Assembly: GCF_027579695.1 (NCBI RefSeq)
Contig: NC_083582.1
Location: 80,597,966-80,661,965 of the forward strand
Origin: Neoarius graeffei
Taxonomy: Eukaryota > Chordata > Actinopteri > Siluriformes > Ariidae
DNA length: 64,000 bases
Direction of reading: 5' to 3'
In this document: positions 1-9,474 of the stretch, one piece after another
Layout: the number at the start of each line of letters is the position of its first letter
Position numbering within the stretch: the stretch's first letter is position 1
Program-made: the position numbers and the translations under genes
Notes under the pieces: generated by a model
What the model was told of the DNA's origin: nothing
The model's database searches: none
Seen by the model: the letters and a program-made list of their open reading frames with translations, nothing else

Positions 1-129
1 GTGAGGTCATCTGCTGGATTATTGGCTATGTCCACATACCTCCACCGTTTGGGCTGGGTGTGCTCAAGGATCCCTGTGATGCAGTTTCACATGAATATAT
101 TGTATCTGCAAGTGTCTGAGTGAATCCAG
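1..129 (-). pseudogene. BEL/Pao pol fragment downstream of RNase H
   Basis: On the minus strand this edge piece encodes a stretch containing WRYVD and NNPADDLT. These belong to the linker between RNase H and integrase in BEL/Pao polyproteins. One in-frame TGA occurs near 80. It continues the frame that ends at about 1705, beyond the Harbinger insert. The product would have been part of the pol polyprotein. Confidence 0.75.
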
Positions 130-538
130 GGTCCGGTTTCACTAAAGTAGTTTAGACTGGTCTATGGGTTAAGATTGGTCTTAAGTTTCTTTATAGACCA
201 GTCTAATGCAAGTAAGACAGTTTCACAAAAGTTAAGACTAATTTTTTAAGTCTAATTTTAGGCTTAAAAAGTAAGACACCCTACCCCCAGTCTAATATGG
301 GTCTAAGGGCTATAAAATTTAATTAAAAAAAAAAACAGTCAAGCCATAAGTGCCATCAATGTCAATAACTACAAGAAAGCTTGAAATGTTAAGGCAGTGA
401 AGTACATTGCAAGTATGTAATACACAAATTCAGGCTATTATAATCTAACTATAAAGTATTCAATAAAGAACAAACAGTGTAATGCCAGCTTATTCATTTT
501 ATTACTTATAAATATATATAAATAATATAAATATCAAT

Positions 539-916
539 GGGGCGGCACGGTGGTGTAGTGGTTAGCGCTGTCGCCTCACAGCAAGAAGGTCCTGGGTTCG
601 AGCCCCGGGGCCGGCGAGGGCCTTTCTGTGTGGAGTTTGCATGTTCTCCCCGTGTCCGCGTGGGTTTCCTCCGGGTGCTCCGGTTTCCCCCACAGTCCAA
701 AGACATGCAGGTTAGGTTAACCGGTGACTCTAAATTGACTGTAGGTGTGAATGTGAGTGTGAATGGTTGTCTGTGTCTATGTGTCAGCCCTGTGATGACC
801 TGGCGACTTGTCCAGGGTGTACCCCGCCTTTCGCCCGTAGTCAGCTGGGATAGGCTCCAGCTTGCCTGCGACCCTGTAGAAGGATAAAGCGGCTAGAGAT
901 AATGAGATGAGATGAG
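539..916 (+). repeat. tRNA-derived SINE, copy 1
   Basis: A full-length SINE. The head contains a pol III A-box-like stretch (GGTGTAGTGGTTAGC) and a B box (GGTTCGAGCC). A conserved central body follows, and the tail is GATGAGATGAGAT. The 12 bp ATAAATATCAAT flanks it at 527-538 and 917-928. It lies within the Harbinger element, so it is younger than that element. Open frames here, such as one at 537-887, come from the SINE itself and are not genes. Confidence 0.93.
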
Positions 917-1013
917 ATAAATATCAATTCATTTATGCATATAATTACATCACCACTCATCACTTATCTCTGTCTCTCTCTCATACACACACACACACAC
1001 ACACATTACTACA

Positions 1014-1526
1014 TCACTCCTCCATCTGCGCGAGTCTCTTCAATTTAAGTTGCAGTCTTTCCTTTTGGTAGGCTCTTCGTGTAGTGTCATCCGCGCAGGT
1101 ACTGGGTGATGACAACTCCGAGGGTGAAGGAGCCTCAGCTTCAACATTGCTAGCAATGTTGCTAAGAGAGTTGCTGCTGGGTCTGGCAAAGCCGGTTACT
1201 CCGCTCTCCTTTCCTCCTTTCACTCCCCAGAATAAGGGCGACTCGTCGCCATAAATGTTGATGACCATTTCGGTGGTTACTTTTAGTTTCTTCAAACCCC
1301 CTCCTCCAGTGGGGGTGTTTTTACGCACGGCAGCAACATCTCTTCTCGCAGATGGATTAACGCTATTCACAGACGATGTTATTTTTTCCCACACTTCATG
1401 TTTTTTCTTATTGCTACATTCTTCGCTGAATTTGCCTAATAAAACGTCTTTGTAGGAATTAAATTCCTCTAATATAGCCAGATTTTCCGAGTGGCTAAAC
1501 GGCACTGAACGACCACTGTCCGCCAT
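1014..1526 (-). CDS. Myb/SANT-like DNA-binding protein of a Harbinger transposon
   Basis: A 170-residue intact frame starting MADSGRSVPFSHSENL. The N-terminal 70 residues look like the Myb/SANT-like (MSANTD/NAIF1-type) domain: an aromatic and leucine-rich helix, then YKDVLLGKFS and a W-containing helix (EVWEKI). The C-terminus is basic, Leu/Lys/Arg-rich and coiled-coil-like (residues ~150-168). In Harbinger elements such a protein is encoded beside the transposase and assists its nuclear import and DNA binding. Here the transposase gene is absent, so the ORF is an orphan. A GGGG run near residue 75 and the lack of the usual second Trp helix suggest some decay. It reads opposite to the SINE. 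Confidence 0.7.
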   Translation of the reverse strand: MADSGRSVPFSHSENLAILEEFNSYKDVLLGKFSEECSNKKKHEVWEKITSSVNSVNPSARRDVAAVRKNTPTGGGGLKKLKVTTEMVINIYGDESPLFWGVKGGKESGVTGFARPSSNSLSNIASNVEAEAPSPSELSSPSTCADDTTRRAYQKERLQLKLKRLAQMEE

Positions 1527-1767
1527 TTTTTTTGTTTTGAAAAGAGTCTTAAAATACCCACAATCCTTTGCAGCATAGTACGACTTAAGATAGTCGGAGT
1601 TTTAACTGCTTTGTGCAACAGTATTTGTTAGACGTCTATGCTAAGCCCGACTATACCCGCTGTGTAAGTTAAAGTCATAGTCTAACGTAGTGAAACCAGC
1701 TGCAGGTCAGAACAGTGGTGGAATCAGACCAAAGCATGATTTCATAGATAGGCAAGGTAGGTTTGCT

Positions 1768-2491
1768 CTACAGGAGGTGAGCTAACTGGGAACCGGTCAA
1801 AGCTGCACACAGCTCGAGAAGTGGGATAGATATGGTCTTTTTAGAGGCTACCCTGGATTGGGCCATAACGAAGGAAACAGACACATTGCCATGTCTGTCT
1901 GTGATGCACAGACAGGCGACTGACCCAAAGGCTTGTTCAGAGGCATCACAGAACAGATGTAGCTCTCGGGTGGCTGCCGCCTCATCAGTCCCTGCTGAGC
2001 CATACCACCATGGAACTTGGATGTTGACAATCTTAGGTAACTCCTTCTCCCATGCTGTCCAAGCCACTCTGATGACCTCTGGGATATCTGAATCATCCCA
2101 TGCTCTGGCTGGCTTCATCCACAGCTGTTGAAGCAGGATTTTAGCATGGATGGTGAATGAAATAAACCCAAGGAGGGCCATACTGCTGGGCAAGAATACA
2201 ATATAGGACCTGCATGGTGAGAGCCTGGTACTCCACTGGATGGTGTTTAAAGTTCAAGATGTCCTGTGCACAATGCCAGGCAAATCCAAGAGTGCTCTTA
2301 CATGGGTCAGAACAGTCATGACTCAGCCACAGCTCTGAATGGGTAGAACGTGCTTCAGCTGATAGGGGATCAATGACAGAGGCATGGTTACTAGCCCATT
2401 GGCAGACCTCAAAACCACCCTCCATCAAGGAAGAACACAGTTTGGTAACCATGGTTTTGGCTTCAGGAATGGAAGGCAAGTTTGTAAGCAA
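1768..2491 (-). pseudogene. BEL/Pao RNase H and RT-RNase H connection
   Basis: Two overlapping minus frames (2491-2141, then 2193-1768) form one broken coding stretch. The upstream frame has the RT thumb/connection with a FEVCQWASN block. The downstream frame has the Pao-type block LQQLWMKPARAWDD, then the RNase H catalytic Asp in CDASEQAFGS and Glu in PLLELCAAL. A TAG at 1768-1770 ends the frame, but the same frame continues to WSDSTTVL, which holds the third RNase H acidic residue. The D-E-D set therefore survives although the frame is broken. The frameshift falls between about 2141 and 2193. Confidence 0.85.
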
Positions 2492-2592
2492 TTGTCTACA
2501 TAAAAGGCATGAAGGACTGAAGACTGGACATCAGGATATTCGGCAGCAAGACTCTGGGCATGCCTCTGAAGAGCATATATGGCACAATATGG
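2425..2592 (-). pseudogene. BEL/Pao reverse transcriptase, distal half
   Basis: The minus frame contains the RT motif FYVDNCLQ, the fish BEL version of the YVDD active-site box, followed by the thumb region. It runs directly out of the hAT insert at 2593. The proximal half of the same domain resumes at 3829 on the other side of the insert. The two halves share the 8 bp duplication CAATATGG and stay in frame when the insert is ignored. Confidence 0.82.
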
Positions 2593-2902
2593 CACGGGCG
2601 CAGATAGAGGGGGGGACAGGGGGGATTCGTTCCACCCAGATTTAAATTCACCTCGTTTGGTCCCCCCACTTATAGGGAGGAAAAAACGTCTATGCTGTCT
2701 TTCTTTGCATAAGGCAAACCTCACGGAAAAATCAAAAGACTAATTACCATTCGGTTTATTGAGGTGCACAGCAGTACATACATAGTTGCAACTGTGCAGA
2801 CTGCACAGGTTGTGAGCTCAAGCTTGGTTGCTATGGTTACCCACAACAAGTTTGACAGGCATATCGGGGACAGCTGCTCCTAGTTCAGGACTCCAACACG
2901 GC

Positions 2903-2965
2903 ATGATGAAGGGTGCCAAAAGGCAGAAAACGATTACATCGTTTTTTCAACAAAAAAAAAAGACT
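2903..2965 (+). CDS. Possible first exon of a hAT (TTF/ZMYM-like) transposase
   Basis: A short frame, MMKGAKRQKTITSFFQQKKK plus one Thr codon, is followed at once by a textbook splice donor, GTAAGT at 2966-2971. Lysine-rich N-termini with a KRQKTI-SFF core are common at the start of TTF-type hAT transposases. The residues QKTITSFF also match the PCNA-interacting (PIP) box consensus Q-x-x-I-x-x-F-F. No downstream transposase exon was recognised, so this is an exon relic. The start codon could be either of two adjacent ATGs. Confidence 0.4.
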
Positions 2966-3479
2966 GTAAGTAAACTGTGCCTTACTTTATCATATCACCT
3001 TGCAATTTTTTGATAGTCTGTTCAAAGTAATGTCGTAGTGAAAGTAAACTCGTACGGAGTAGAGATGCCTTTCTGGTAGCCTCCTTCTTTCGGTGGCAGC
3101 CTGTAGATACAGTGCTCAGAAGGCAGTTTTAATGTTTAATCTGGCGTTCTCTGCCATAATTTCAGCGAGCATATTGTTTCATAAGGAAACTTTGCGAAGA
3201 GTTGTTGACTGACTGCCGCTCACACAACACACAGGCATAGTTAGAAAGTCAGGATGCACTGGTTTACACTTTACACACACACACGTAGCCCAGCCTCTTG
3301 CTATGTTTAACAGTTGGAACTTAGCGGTTTTAAAACTAGTTTTGCAGTTTTGCAATTTCTGTGCGTGATGATAATGTGTAAACTTTGGATTTCCATAGGC
3401 TATGTTAAAATGTTATCATTGTCCTGGCCTGCAGGTAGTTCCTGGTGATGGCAGTGAGGGAGGTGAAATAACATGTATA

Positions 3480-3735
3480 CACACTACCGTTCAAAGTTTG
3501 GGGTCACCCAGACAATTTTGTGTTTTCCATGAAAAGTCACACTTTTATTTACCACCATAAGTTGTAAAATGAATAGAAAATATAGTCAAGACATTTTTCT
3601 GGCCATTTTGAGCATTTAATCAACCCCACAAATGTGATGCTCCAGAAATTCAATCTGCTCAAAGGAAGGTCAGTTTTATAGCTTCTCTAAAGAGCTAAAC
3701 TGTTTTCAGCTGTGCTAACATGATTGTATATTATA
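3480..3735 (+). repeat. Truncated Tc1-type terminal repeat
   Basis: This begins CACTACCGTTCAAAGTTTGG and continues through sequence familiar from fish Tc1-type elements, including AATCTGCTCAAAGGAAGGTC. It is cut off at about 3735 where an AT-rich tract starts. The matching far end is missing. It is a passenger inside the hAT element. Confidence 0.65.
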
Positions 3736-3828
3736 TATATATACACGCACACATAAATATATACACAAAATGGAATCATTTGCTGACAGCTCAGTCCCCC
3801 CAGTTCAAAAATCCTATCTGCGCCCCTG

Positions 3829-4276
3829 CAATATGGACTGCACATAGTGCCAAAAGGCAGGACCTGCCATTCATAAACTTCAGGGAAAACATCTCTCATC
3901 AAACTCCACCAGAGAAAATGCAACAGGGGCTGATCAGTGGGTAACAAGCAGACTTGATGGAACATTCCTTTTATGTCCCCACTGATGGCAACCTGATGCT
4001 CCCTGAAACAGATAACACCCAACAAGGAAGGGCCTAAAGTTGGACCTGGTAGAAGATAAGCATTGAGATTTTCACCCAGATACAGGTAAGAACAATTAAA
4101 CACTAGGCGGTGTTTGCCATTGTGCTCCATTAAATGATGCGGTATGTACCAGGACTCGGGGCTCTTTTCCACTTCTTGTGGATCCAGTTTCTTGACATAC
4201 CCAGCATCAATGAGTTTTTGGATTTCTTGCTCATATAATCATTGCACGCTCTGGATCCTTTGGCAGCTGCCGTTCT
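3829..4276 (-). pseudogene. BEL/Pao reverse transcriptase, proximal half
   Basis: The minus frame 4172-3829 holds RLVFNCS (palm start), the block LLPGPTLGPSLLGV, the catalytic motif SGDIKGMFHQV (motif A Asp) and VLPFGTMCSPYC (motif B). It then runs into the hAT insert. Sequence at 4173-4276 encodes the preceding finger region in another frame, so at least one frameshift lies near 4175. In an intact element this enzyme copies the RNA into cDNA in cytoplasmic particles. Confidence 0.88.
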
Positions 4277-5190
4277 CTATGGCATAAAGCTGGCATAACT
4301 GCTTCTGGAGGGGTGTGCAGCAAGGGGGTATTTTTGGCTGAGTAAGGGAGTGGCATATCTCTGAATTCCATTAATCTCATGGTATTCAGTTTGCTGCTCT
4401 AGGCACTCAACAGCTTGCTGATCCTGCTTCGACCTGAGCACAGATTTTGGACTCTGGGAGTAGGGAAGTATATCAATCTGCCACAAATGTTCCACATCCC
4501 TCTGTAGCTGGTCTGTAGCAGTGGAAGCAAGGAAAAGACATTCTGTTTCAGAATTGGATTCCTGCACTAGAGAGGTCGGCCCATGCAAAGTCCATCCCAG
4601 ATGAGTGTGCAGGGCAGCTGGGCTTCCAGAGGGACTGAGTCTCACCCATTCCATAGAGCACAAGAAATGGGAATGATCTGTGTGCACAAGCAGTGTTGGT
4701 TTAACCTTATGGAATTCCTGTAATGGGAGACCTCTGAGGTGCTGATAGCATTTCTGAAGAGTGACAACAGGGTAAGTCTGCTCAGGTAAGTCCAGTTGTT
4801 TAGCAGTGAAAACACCTTTGATCTGACATTTCCTCTGCTGGTGGGAACCTGGGGAAATTGAGAAAGACACTGTAGCACCCTCAATTTTCTCTGTACCTTG
4901 TCTGATGGTGTGCAGGACTAATGACTCAGCCACCCTGTTTAGACCTAAACTCTTGTCAGCAGAGGACAGGAGCATGGTTCACTCAAAACCATCATCCAGG
5001 ATGGCATAAGTCTCCAAAGACTTTTCCTGGTGGGTCAGGATGACTTTCACCACCTTAAGCAGAACAGAGTTAAAGCCACTGGGCCTACTCAGATAAAAGA
5101 TCCTTGAATCACCTTTACAGTTATTTACTTCATGCAGGACTCCTAAATGACTTTCTTTAGATCACATTGTGATGAATGGTGGGAATGCCC
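4277..5190 (-). pseudogene. BEL/Pao aspartic protease and linker to RT
   Basis: In element direction, about 5190-4976 first encodes a second Cys/His cluster, then the protease active-site region ILDDG. An in-frame stop lies just after this, before the 232-residue frame that opens MLLSSADKSLGL at 4975. That frame covers the rest of the protease fold and the protease-RT linker with HTHLGWTLHGP, a block typical of Pao proteins. In a working element the protease would process gag-pol. Confidence 0.75.
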
Positions 5191-5193
5191 ACA

Positions 5194-6135
5194 TCAGCAG
5201 TGGCCATTGTCCACAATCCACTTTTTCTTGGCCTCTGCGTTAAATTGCTGGAATTCAGGACACTGACTGAGGTGGTGAGTTTGACTGTTACAGAAAGCAC
5301 AGGATGGTGAGGAAGACACAGTTGGAGATTTCACCTGTGGTTTAGTACTCTGATTCTGTGGGTGAGATCTAATATTCTCTTCCTGGCTTACACTGTTGAG
5401 GAAAGTGATGATAGGGAAGGCTGGTTTTGTTGTTCGTCCATCTCTGGCCTGTGGCTTCACCGCGCTGTTTGATGGTTCACTCACTTGAACAGCTAAACTC
5501 CAGCATTCTGCTTCCTCCTCCATCCAGTTTGCAAAATCTATCAGATTATAAGGGACATCTGGTCTTACAATTTGGGCATGTCCGGCAAAAATGGCAACCT
5601 GGTCAGCTGGGAGCTTACTGAGCAGCTGAAGGACATAGGATGCACATGCCAGCGCCTTCGCACCTCCGTCATGGGCCCAGGATTGAAGCATGCCGACCAA
5701 AGCTCTGATGCATACGGCAAACTGACTGAAACCCCGGGAAACTCCAGAACAAGTAGTTGACAGGCTTTGAATAGACGCAATTTCTCTCAAGACCAGATGG
5801 TGAGGTTGGCCGTATTTCTTCCGGAGAGCTTTTAGAGCAGTGGCGTAAGGTTGGGGGTGATGAGCATAGGCCAGGGCTAGATGGTGGGCTGAATCCAGTT
5901 TCAAATGGTCAAGCAGAATGTGATATTTATATTGCTCATTTTCCAGTAAATTTTCCAGTGCCATGTTCAACATTGCAAATTCATGTGGCTCTTCCTTTCT
6001 AAGGAATGGAAATGAGAGCCTTTCATAAGATGACCTTGAGGGCTGAGTAGGGCACAGGCAGTAATGACTGGGCAGACATATGGGAGTCGGCAGCAGCAAC
6101 ATGGGACCTATTGGGATAATGCACCTGATTAACAT
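5194..6135 (-). pseudogene. BEL/Pao gag, capsid and nucleocapsid region
   Basis: A 313-residue minus frame. Residues ~50-230 are the helical capsid-like domain of BEL/Pao gag (DUF1759-like), with LENEQYKYHILLDHL and ALKALRKKYG blocks. Near the end is a CCHC zinc knuckle, CAFCNSQTHHLSQC (spacing C-X2-C-X4-H-X4-C), which would bind genomic RNA. It stops at 5194. The N-terminal part continues in a different frame upstream, so a frameshift lies around 6020-6135. Confidence 0.82.
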
Positions 6136-6937
6136 TCACCTGCTGAGACTGGGATACTGAAGCTGTAGGAATGAAGTCAGCAGCAAGATGATGCTGGGCA
6201 TTTTGAGGGTGACTGGCTACATACTCTTCTAATGGTCTGCCAGGGTCAAGTATAGCTGGTGCCTGAGGCAAAAGGAGTGAACTACTAGCAAGTATGCCTA
6301 CAGGACCATTAGAGGGGGCTGTCACCCTAACCTGTGAAGCCAGAGAAGGCCCAGGGGGAACCTGAGGAGGTTGTGATGCAGCAGCCACTAGAGCAGCATA
6401 CTCTAGATGGACAAGTGGGGCATATGGCAGATTTAAGGCAGGTTAAGGGAAATAAGGAGGCCTGAAAAAAGGCTGAGTAAGTTGGCAGTGGTGGCAGTGG
6501 CATCCATGAAGGACATGATGGACCCGGAAAGAAGAAGGCATTGCCTGACATTTGATTATGGGGGGATCACTCCTCCCTAACTGCTGGTCACTAGGATAGA
6601 GACCTGGATTAACTAATTGATTGACTGGAGATAACTCTTGGAAGACACCTTGTGGCCAATTCTGGTACTGGGGAATGGGATTCTGAGAGGCTTGAGAGTT
6701 AAAGTTCTCCCTAAGAGGAGCTGATGGTTCAGGGCAAGGATGGACATTAGGGCCTATGTCTGGTGGCTCTCGATTGGCTCTAGCAGAGGGTGTGGAAAGC
6801 ATAGAGGCAGGTGGAGGTGGAAGAGTGCTTTGTCTACTTGACCTTGGTGGTGACGGAAGAGGCAGGCTCTGTCTCTTTTCCTGATGTTGACATAGACATT
6901 TTCCCAACTCCTGCACAAAGGACATCCTAAAGTCCAC
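6136..6937 (-). pseudogene. BEL/Pao gag N-terminal proline-rich region
   Basis: Three minus frames overlap here (6937-6443, 6551-6327, 6388-6023). They give a Pro/Ser/Gln-rich, low-complexity protein (for example LPLPSPPRSS) with no catalytic motif. Position and composition fit the disordered N-terminal half of a gag protein. Frame changes near 6443-6550 and 6330-6390 show decay. The start at 6937 is the first ATG of the longest frame. Confidence 0.55.
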
Positions 6938-7306
6938 CAGCGGATCCCTCTCTCCAGCCTCTCTCTCTAGTGATGCAGCATGGGAACTTTGTTCCTAACT
7001 GGTAATTAAGGAACACTTACTTCTCTCCTGCATATACAGTACTTCATTTCTCCCAAGTACATTAGCATGCCTTTCATTTGTCCCAACTTTTGGGTCAAAG
7101 ACTTGACATCCGTGTTTCTGTGTAGCACCAGGGCCTCAGGATTCACTCCTCCATGTGACTGACCTTGACCACAGGTGGTGGAAGAGTGGGGATGTTCCAT
7201 TTCATAATTTTGATGCCACGCAGGAGGCCTCGCTTGCCTTGATGAACACTTCAGTTTCCCAGGGTTATCTTCAGCCTCCATTCCAGAAGCCTGGCTCAAA
7301 GGATCA
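6938..7306 (-). other. BEL/Pao untranslated leader between LTR and gag
   Basis: Sequence between the putative LTR and the gag start. A 97-residue minus frame (7299-7006) has no recognisable domain and may be chance or an extension of gag. I could not identify a primer-binding site with confidence. Confidence 0.4.
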
Positions 7307-7513
7307 TGTAAAATATTGGGGAATTGGCTGGTTCAAGATTGGTGCTATCAGAATGGTGTGCCCATTAAAACACAAGAATCCAGTTTCCACAGTTGACCTT
7401 TTATTGCCAGAGTGCTTTCTTTCTGAGTGTAAATTCTGGTATCTACAAACAACAGTTAAATAAACTAGTTTTAATAAGTCAATATAGATAAGAAGGAATC
7501 ATTCACATTTAAC
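7307..7513 (-). repeat. Putative 5' LTR of the BEL/Pao element
   Basis: In the minus direction the stretch starts TGTTAAATG and ends TTTTACA, the TG...CA form of an LTR, and it contains AATAAAAG as a possible polyadenylation signal. It sits just upstream of the leader and gag. The partner LTR is outside the window, so this cannot be confirmed. Confidence 0.45.
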
Positions 7514-7962
7514 AGACGCTACACCATAAACTCAAACAAGAAAAGAGCAGGCAAGCATATCAAATCAAATCAAGTTTATTTGTATAGCGCTTTTAACAAT
7601 AAACATTGTCGCAAAGCAGCTTTACAGAATTTGAACAACTTAAAACATGAGCTAATTTTATCCCTAATCTATCCCCAATGAGCAAGCCTGTGGTGACGGT
7701 GGCAAGGAAAAACTCCCTCAGACGACATGAGGAAGAAACCTTGAGAGGAACCAGACTCAAAAGGGAACCCATCCTCATTTGGGCAACAACAGACAGCCTG
7801 ACTATAATATTAACAGTTTTAACAGGTATAACCCTCAACTGTCCTCATAGGGCCATCCTTCACAGGAGCAGTGTGATAAAACTCCGACCAGACACAGGGC
7901 ACCAGGATGGATCAAGCAGGTCCGAGGGGCAGAAGATGCCAGAATCTCAATCCCAGGATCAA

Positions 7963-8030
7963 CATGTAACTCAGAGGGACAGATTGGGGGGGGGGGGAGA
8001 GAGAAAGAAAACACAGGTTGTTAGGTATGC
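7963..8030. repeat. Direct repeat within L2 3' UTR (partner 9539-9611)
   Basis: The block beginning TAACTCAGAGGGACAG and ending TTGTTAGGTATGCCC recurs at 9539-9611. The two copies lie on opposite sides of the hAT insert. The G run differs in length. This looks like a tandem or segmental duplication within the L2 3' UTR before the hAT insertion. Confidence 0.75.
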
Positions 8031-8293
8031 CCTAAAAATGACAAGTATTAAATCTGTGTGGTAGACTCGCAGAGACGAGTCTTTACATCAGGCATAACAC
8101 ACAACAATGGCATGTTAATATGGTAAAAAATATCATGACTTGCTCTGGCTGGATGCTTGATTGGGTGATGGGAGCACACTCTTCAGCAATGATGAGATGC
8201 AGATGGGACCCTTAGGGCTGGCCAAGACAATTCAGTTACATTTCACCAGGTCTGGGACATGCGACAGAATATCTGACGGCCGATTCCCTGCAG

Positions 8294-9474
8294 TAGAGCC
8301 CTGCACTCCTGCGGGAGTCCCGGGGGACTCGCGGGACCCGCCGCAAAGCAGTGCGGCGTGGGACAAATTTTGAAAGCTCATTGCGGGTGCGGGCGGGACC
8401 GGAAGTACACATATGTGGCGCGGGCGGGAGCGGTGATAAGCTGCAGTCCCGCTAACTAAAAATGCGTTTGAAATAAAATGTATAAATTATTAATTTATGT
8501 CTATCATATATAATTTGTGTTGGATATTTTATTTGGCATTAATAAAAACATTTTAAGATGCCTAAATTTGCAGAGAGAGTCAGATTGAGTGAGGAATAGC
8601 ATCTTAAATTTGCCATTGATCACCCTAACGGGAAATCCTTTGATCACTCTAATGACTCACAGTTCACATCCAGCTAGCAAGAGAACCATGAGTGAAGTAA
8701 TTTACGGCTTGCGTTAGTCTACAACTTTAGTCAGAGAGACATGTTACACAGTGACGGTAGGCTTGACTCAATGCTATCCCAGAAATCCTTCCTGTAATAT
8801 GCAAATTTGGCTGTCCAATCAGAGGCGGCCAAATTTGCATATTACAGGAAGGATTTCTGGGATAGCATTGAGTCAAGCCTACCGTCACTGTGTAACATGT
8901 CTCTCTGACTAAAGTTGTAGACTAACGCAAGCAATAAATCAATTCACTTCTCTTACTAGCTCTGCTTTGCAATAAAAAAAAAAACCACACCATTGCTACA
9001 AAGCAAGCCCATTCACTTTTTTATGCTGATCAGAGAATTACAATGGTTTCTCATATTATAAAAATGTGTGATTTGCAGTTAAATATTTTAATCGTTTGAC
9101 AGCACTTATTATTGTTATTAGAGACAGTACATGCTGAATTCCGAAACAAGGTAAATAATAACAACATGAGCTGTAGATATTTATGCTGAAATCCACTCAA
9201 AGTAGGGGGCAGGGCACCATCACGCTGTGTCAAGACAAGAACTTTCCTGAGAAATAACGTGAACGTCTGCATCATGCGGGATTTGCAGGCGGGAGCGGGA
9301 CAAAATATGGCAGGCGCGGGCGGTAGCGGGACTGAAAATCATAATTTTTTTGTGGGCACGGGCGGGAGCGGGACTGAAAATCATAATTCTTTGCGGGCGC
9401 GGGCGGGAGTGGGACTGCACAATGTGGGCGCGGGTGGGAGCGGGACTGAAAAATCCGACCCGCGCAGACCTCTA
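8294..9474. mobile_element. Non-autonomous hAT element with GC-rich subterminal repeats
   Basis: Flanked by the perfect 8 bp duplication CCCTGCAG (8286-8293 and 9475-9482). Ends begin TAGAGCCCTGCAC and, as reverse complement, TAGAGGTCTGCGCGGG. The subterminal regions (8310-8440, 9285-9460) repeat GCGGGCGGGAGCGGGAC-like units many times, as is usual for hAT transposase binding regions. The middle holds a perfect 105 bp inverted repeat (8707-8932). No transposase frame is present. Small frames at 9259-9595 arise from the GC-rich repeats. Confidence 0.88.
8707..8932. repeat. Perfect 105 bp inverted repeat with octamer and CCAAT motifs
   Basis: Arms 8707-8811 and 8828-8932 are exact reverse complements, separated by 16 bp. 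Weaker complementarity extends to about 8692 and 8945. The octamer ATGCAAAT is at 8799-8806 and its inverse ATTTGCAT at 8833-8840. A CCAAT box (CCAATCAGA) lies in the spacer at 8815. The DNA could extrude a long cruciform, and RNA from it would fold into a hairpin. Confidence 0.95.

Larger units (their letters stand above)
130..1702. mobile_element. PIF/Harbinger-type DNA transposon, internally deleted
   Basis: The ends are inverted repeats sharing GGTTTCACTA, then GTAGTTTAGACT on the left and CGTTAGACT (as the reverse complement) on the right. The flanking 3 bp CAG (127-129 and 1703-1705) is a target duplication of the CWG type reported for vertebrate Harbinger elements. It sits in the RNase H region of the BEL element and excision restores that frame. 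It carries one intact Myb-like ORF but no recognisable DDE transposase. A SINE is inserted at 539-916. The copy is therefore non-autonomous. Confidence 0.82.
2593..3828. mobile_element. Non-autonomous hAT element in BEL RT
   Basis: Ends are CACGGGCGCAGATAG on the left and, as reverse complement, CAGGGGCGCAGATAGGA on the right. These inverted repeats are flanked by the 8 bp duplication CAATATGG (2585-2592, 3829-3836). Terminal CAGGGGCG and an 8 bp duplication are hAT hallmarks. The interior has a possible first transposase exon (2903-2965) and a truncated Tc1-type repeat near the right end (about 3480-3735). The rest of the interior is not recognised. An AT/AC-rich microsatellite-like stretch lies at 3737-3770. 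Confidence 0.85.
1..7513 (-). mobile_element. BEL/Pao LTR retrotransposon, partial, with nested insertions
   Basis: Minus-strand element read from about 7513 down to base 1, where it leaves the window. Order in its own direction is LTR-like leader, gag with CCHC knuckle, aspartic protease, reverse transcriptase, RNase H. Two foreign elements interrupt it: 130-1702 (flanked by CAG) and 2593-3828 (flanked by CAATATGG). Removing each with one copy of its target duplication rejoins coding sequence in frame, so both arrived after this element. Integrase and the 3' LTR lie outside the window. Several stops and frameshifts make this copy inactive. The family call rests on the RT block SGDIKGMFHQV, the RNase H block and the residues WRYVD..NNPADDLT at 1-60, all typical of fish BEL/Pao. 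Confidence 0.88.

Noticed and set aside
565..620. tRNA gene candidate
   Set aside because: A and B boxes are the head of a SINE with target duplications; no tRNA cloverleaf with a proper acceptor stem.
537..887. 116-codon plus frame
   Set aside because: Lies entirely in the SINE; the same frame recurs in every SINE copy with stops, so it is not a gene.
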